Assembly: GCF_927798095.1 (NCBI RefSeq)
Contig: NZ_CAKMMF010000034.1
Span: 7,365 to 54,520, forward strand
Direction: 5' to 3'
DNA from: Paenibacillus plantiphilus
GTDB taxonomy: Bacteria; Bacillota; Bacilli; Paenibacillales; Paenibacillaceae
DNA length: 47,156 nt
A program made the position numbers and the translations under genes. Below, one piece after another: positions 46,773-47,156 of this stretch. The notes under the pieces were generated by a model that saw only the letters and a program-made list of their open reading frames with translations, was not told the origin of the DNA and did not search any database. Numbering within the stretch: position 1 is the first letter of the stretch; each line of letters begins with the position of its first letter.

Positions 46773-47156
46773 TCACAGCTTCGCGACAATGGAGGACTTC
46801 ATTTTTTCAAGCAATTTAGGTCCAATTCCTTTCACTCGGAGCAGATCCTCTACTGAATGGAAACGCCCGTTCTTCTCCCTTTCTTTTACTATCGCCAGTG
46901 CCTTGGCCGCTCCTATTCCTGGTAATGCATCCAACTCCTCAGCGGTCGCAGCATTAATGTCAATTAACCCATCTGAAACGGCTGATTCGCGAGCACTTCC
47001 ATCCCCCTCAGATTTACTATCCGAAGCGAGTGAACCGCCTCCTTCTGAGCCTCCTGCATCCTGCCCAAGCACAGGCAACTGCCCCGACCCTAACGCTTGT
47101 CCTTGTTCTTGCCCTTGTTCTTGTCCTTGCCCTTGTCCTTGTCCTTGTCCTTGTCC
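46773..47156 (-). CDS. comEA: ComEA, DNA receptor, C-terminal part (runs off right edge)
   Basis: Helix-hairpin-helix DNA-binding protein of the competence machinery. The frame stays open to the window edge, so the 5' end (membrane anchor) is missing. Visible order: a Gly-Gln (GQ)n linker, then a Gly/Ser/Asp-rich stretch, then the tandem HhH domain LIDINAATAEELDALPGIGA and DLLRVKGIGPKLLEKMKS. No later in-frame ATG is convincing; the TTG at 47078 is within the linker and not a start. Confidence 0.93.
   Translation of the reverse strand, partial: GQGQGQGQGQGQEQGQEQGQALGSGQLPVLGQDAGGSEGGGSLASDSKSEGDGSARESAVSDGLIDINAATAEELDALPGIGAAKALAIVKEREKNGRFHSVEDLLRVKGIGPKLLEKMKSSIVAKL
47097..47156 (-). repeat. 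GGACAA hexanucleotide repeat coding Gly-Gln linker in ComEA
   Basis: Ten contiguous 6-bp units (GGACAA, with a few GGGCAA/GAACAA variants) on the minus strand, in frame, encoding alternating Gly or Glu with Gln. It reaches the window edge, so the total length is unknown. Changes in copy number keep the frame. Confidence 0.9.

Overview
The window looks like a chromosomal segment of a Paenibacillus-type endospore-forming member of the Bacillales. Three things point there. The gene order comEA-comEB-comEC / holA / rpsT / gpr / spoIIP / yqxA / lepA / hemW / hrcA-grpE-dnaK-dnaJ / prmA / rsmE / mtaB is the classic Bacillales com-to-dnaK block. Sporulation genes are present (spoIIP, gpr, a YfhD-like peptide). 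Ribosome binding sites are strong AGGAGG/GGGAGG types with several GTG starts. Coding DNA is GC-rich apart from a few islands. Almost every gene is on the minus strand; only a Na/Pi transporter, a DinB-family protein, rpsT and one small hypothetical gene are on the plus strand.

Layout on the plus-strand map: 1-10 kb is a recombination and repair block read as addB-addA-sbcD-sbcC with overlapping or near-touching genes (sbcC runs off the left edge). 10.2-12.3 kb is an AT-rich island with one secreted RCC1-repeat protein. 12.5-17.5 kb holds an RlmI-family rRNA methyltransferase, asnA, a Na/Pi cotransporter, deoC and a Nudix hydrolase. 17.6-21.7 kb is translation-related: mtaB, rsmE, a site-2 protease-like membrane protein and prmA. 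21.9-22.3 kb has two small proteins (64 aa and YfhD-like). 22.5-27.4 kb is the heat-shock operon hrcA-grpE-dnaK-dnaJ, with a CIRCE operator and a hairpin between dnaK and dnaJ. 27.4-32 kb holds a GNAT acetyltransferase, a DinB-family protein, hemW and lepA. 32-36.6 kb holds yqxA, spoIIP, gpr, rpsT and holA.

Between holA and comEC, an interval that is compact in Bacillus, lies about 5.3 kb of accessory DNA. It contains an ECF sigma/anti-sigma pair with a candidate autoregulatory promoter, a D-2-hydroxyacid dehydrogenase, a 111-aa orphan protein whose promoter carries a perfect palindrome over its -10 box, a 42-bp tandem repeat array, a 70-aa protein that is 47% methionine, and a 113-bp tandem repeat array. 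The com operon follows (comEC, comEB, comEA), with a homocysteine synthase gene inserted between comEB and comEA; comEA is cut by the right edge.

The most interesting unexplained items are: (i) two copies of a stem-loop element at 22.4 and 28.7 kb with conserved flanks but completely different, compensated stems; (ii) the Met-rich protein; (iii) the 9-nt-periodic low-complexity linker inside AddA; (iv) the two tandem repeat arrays and the palindromic operator in the holA-comEC interval. No CRISPR array, tRNA, rRNA, insertion sequence or prophage gene was recognised.
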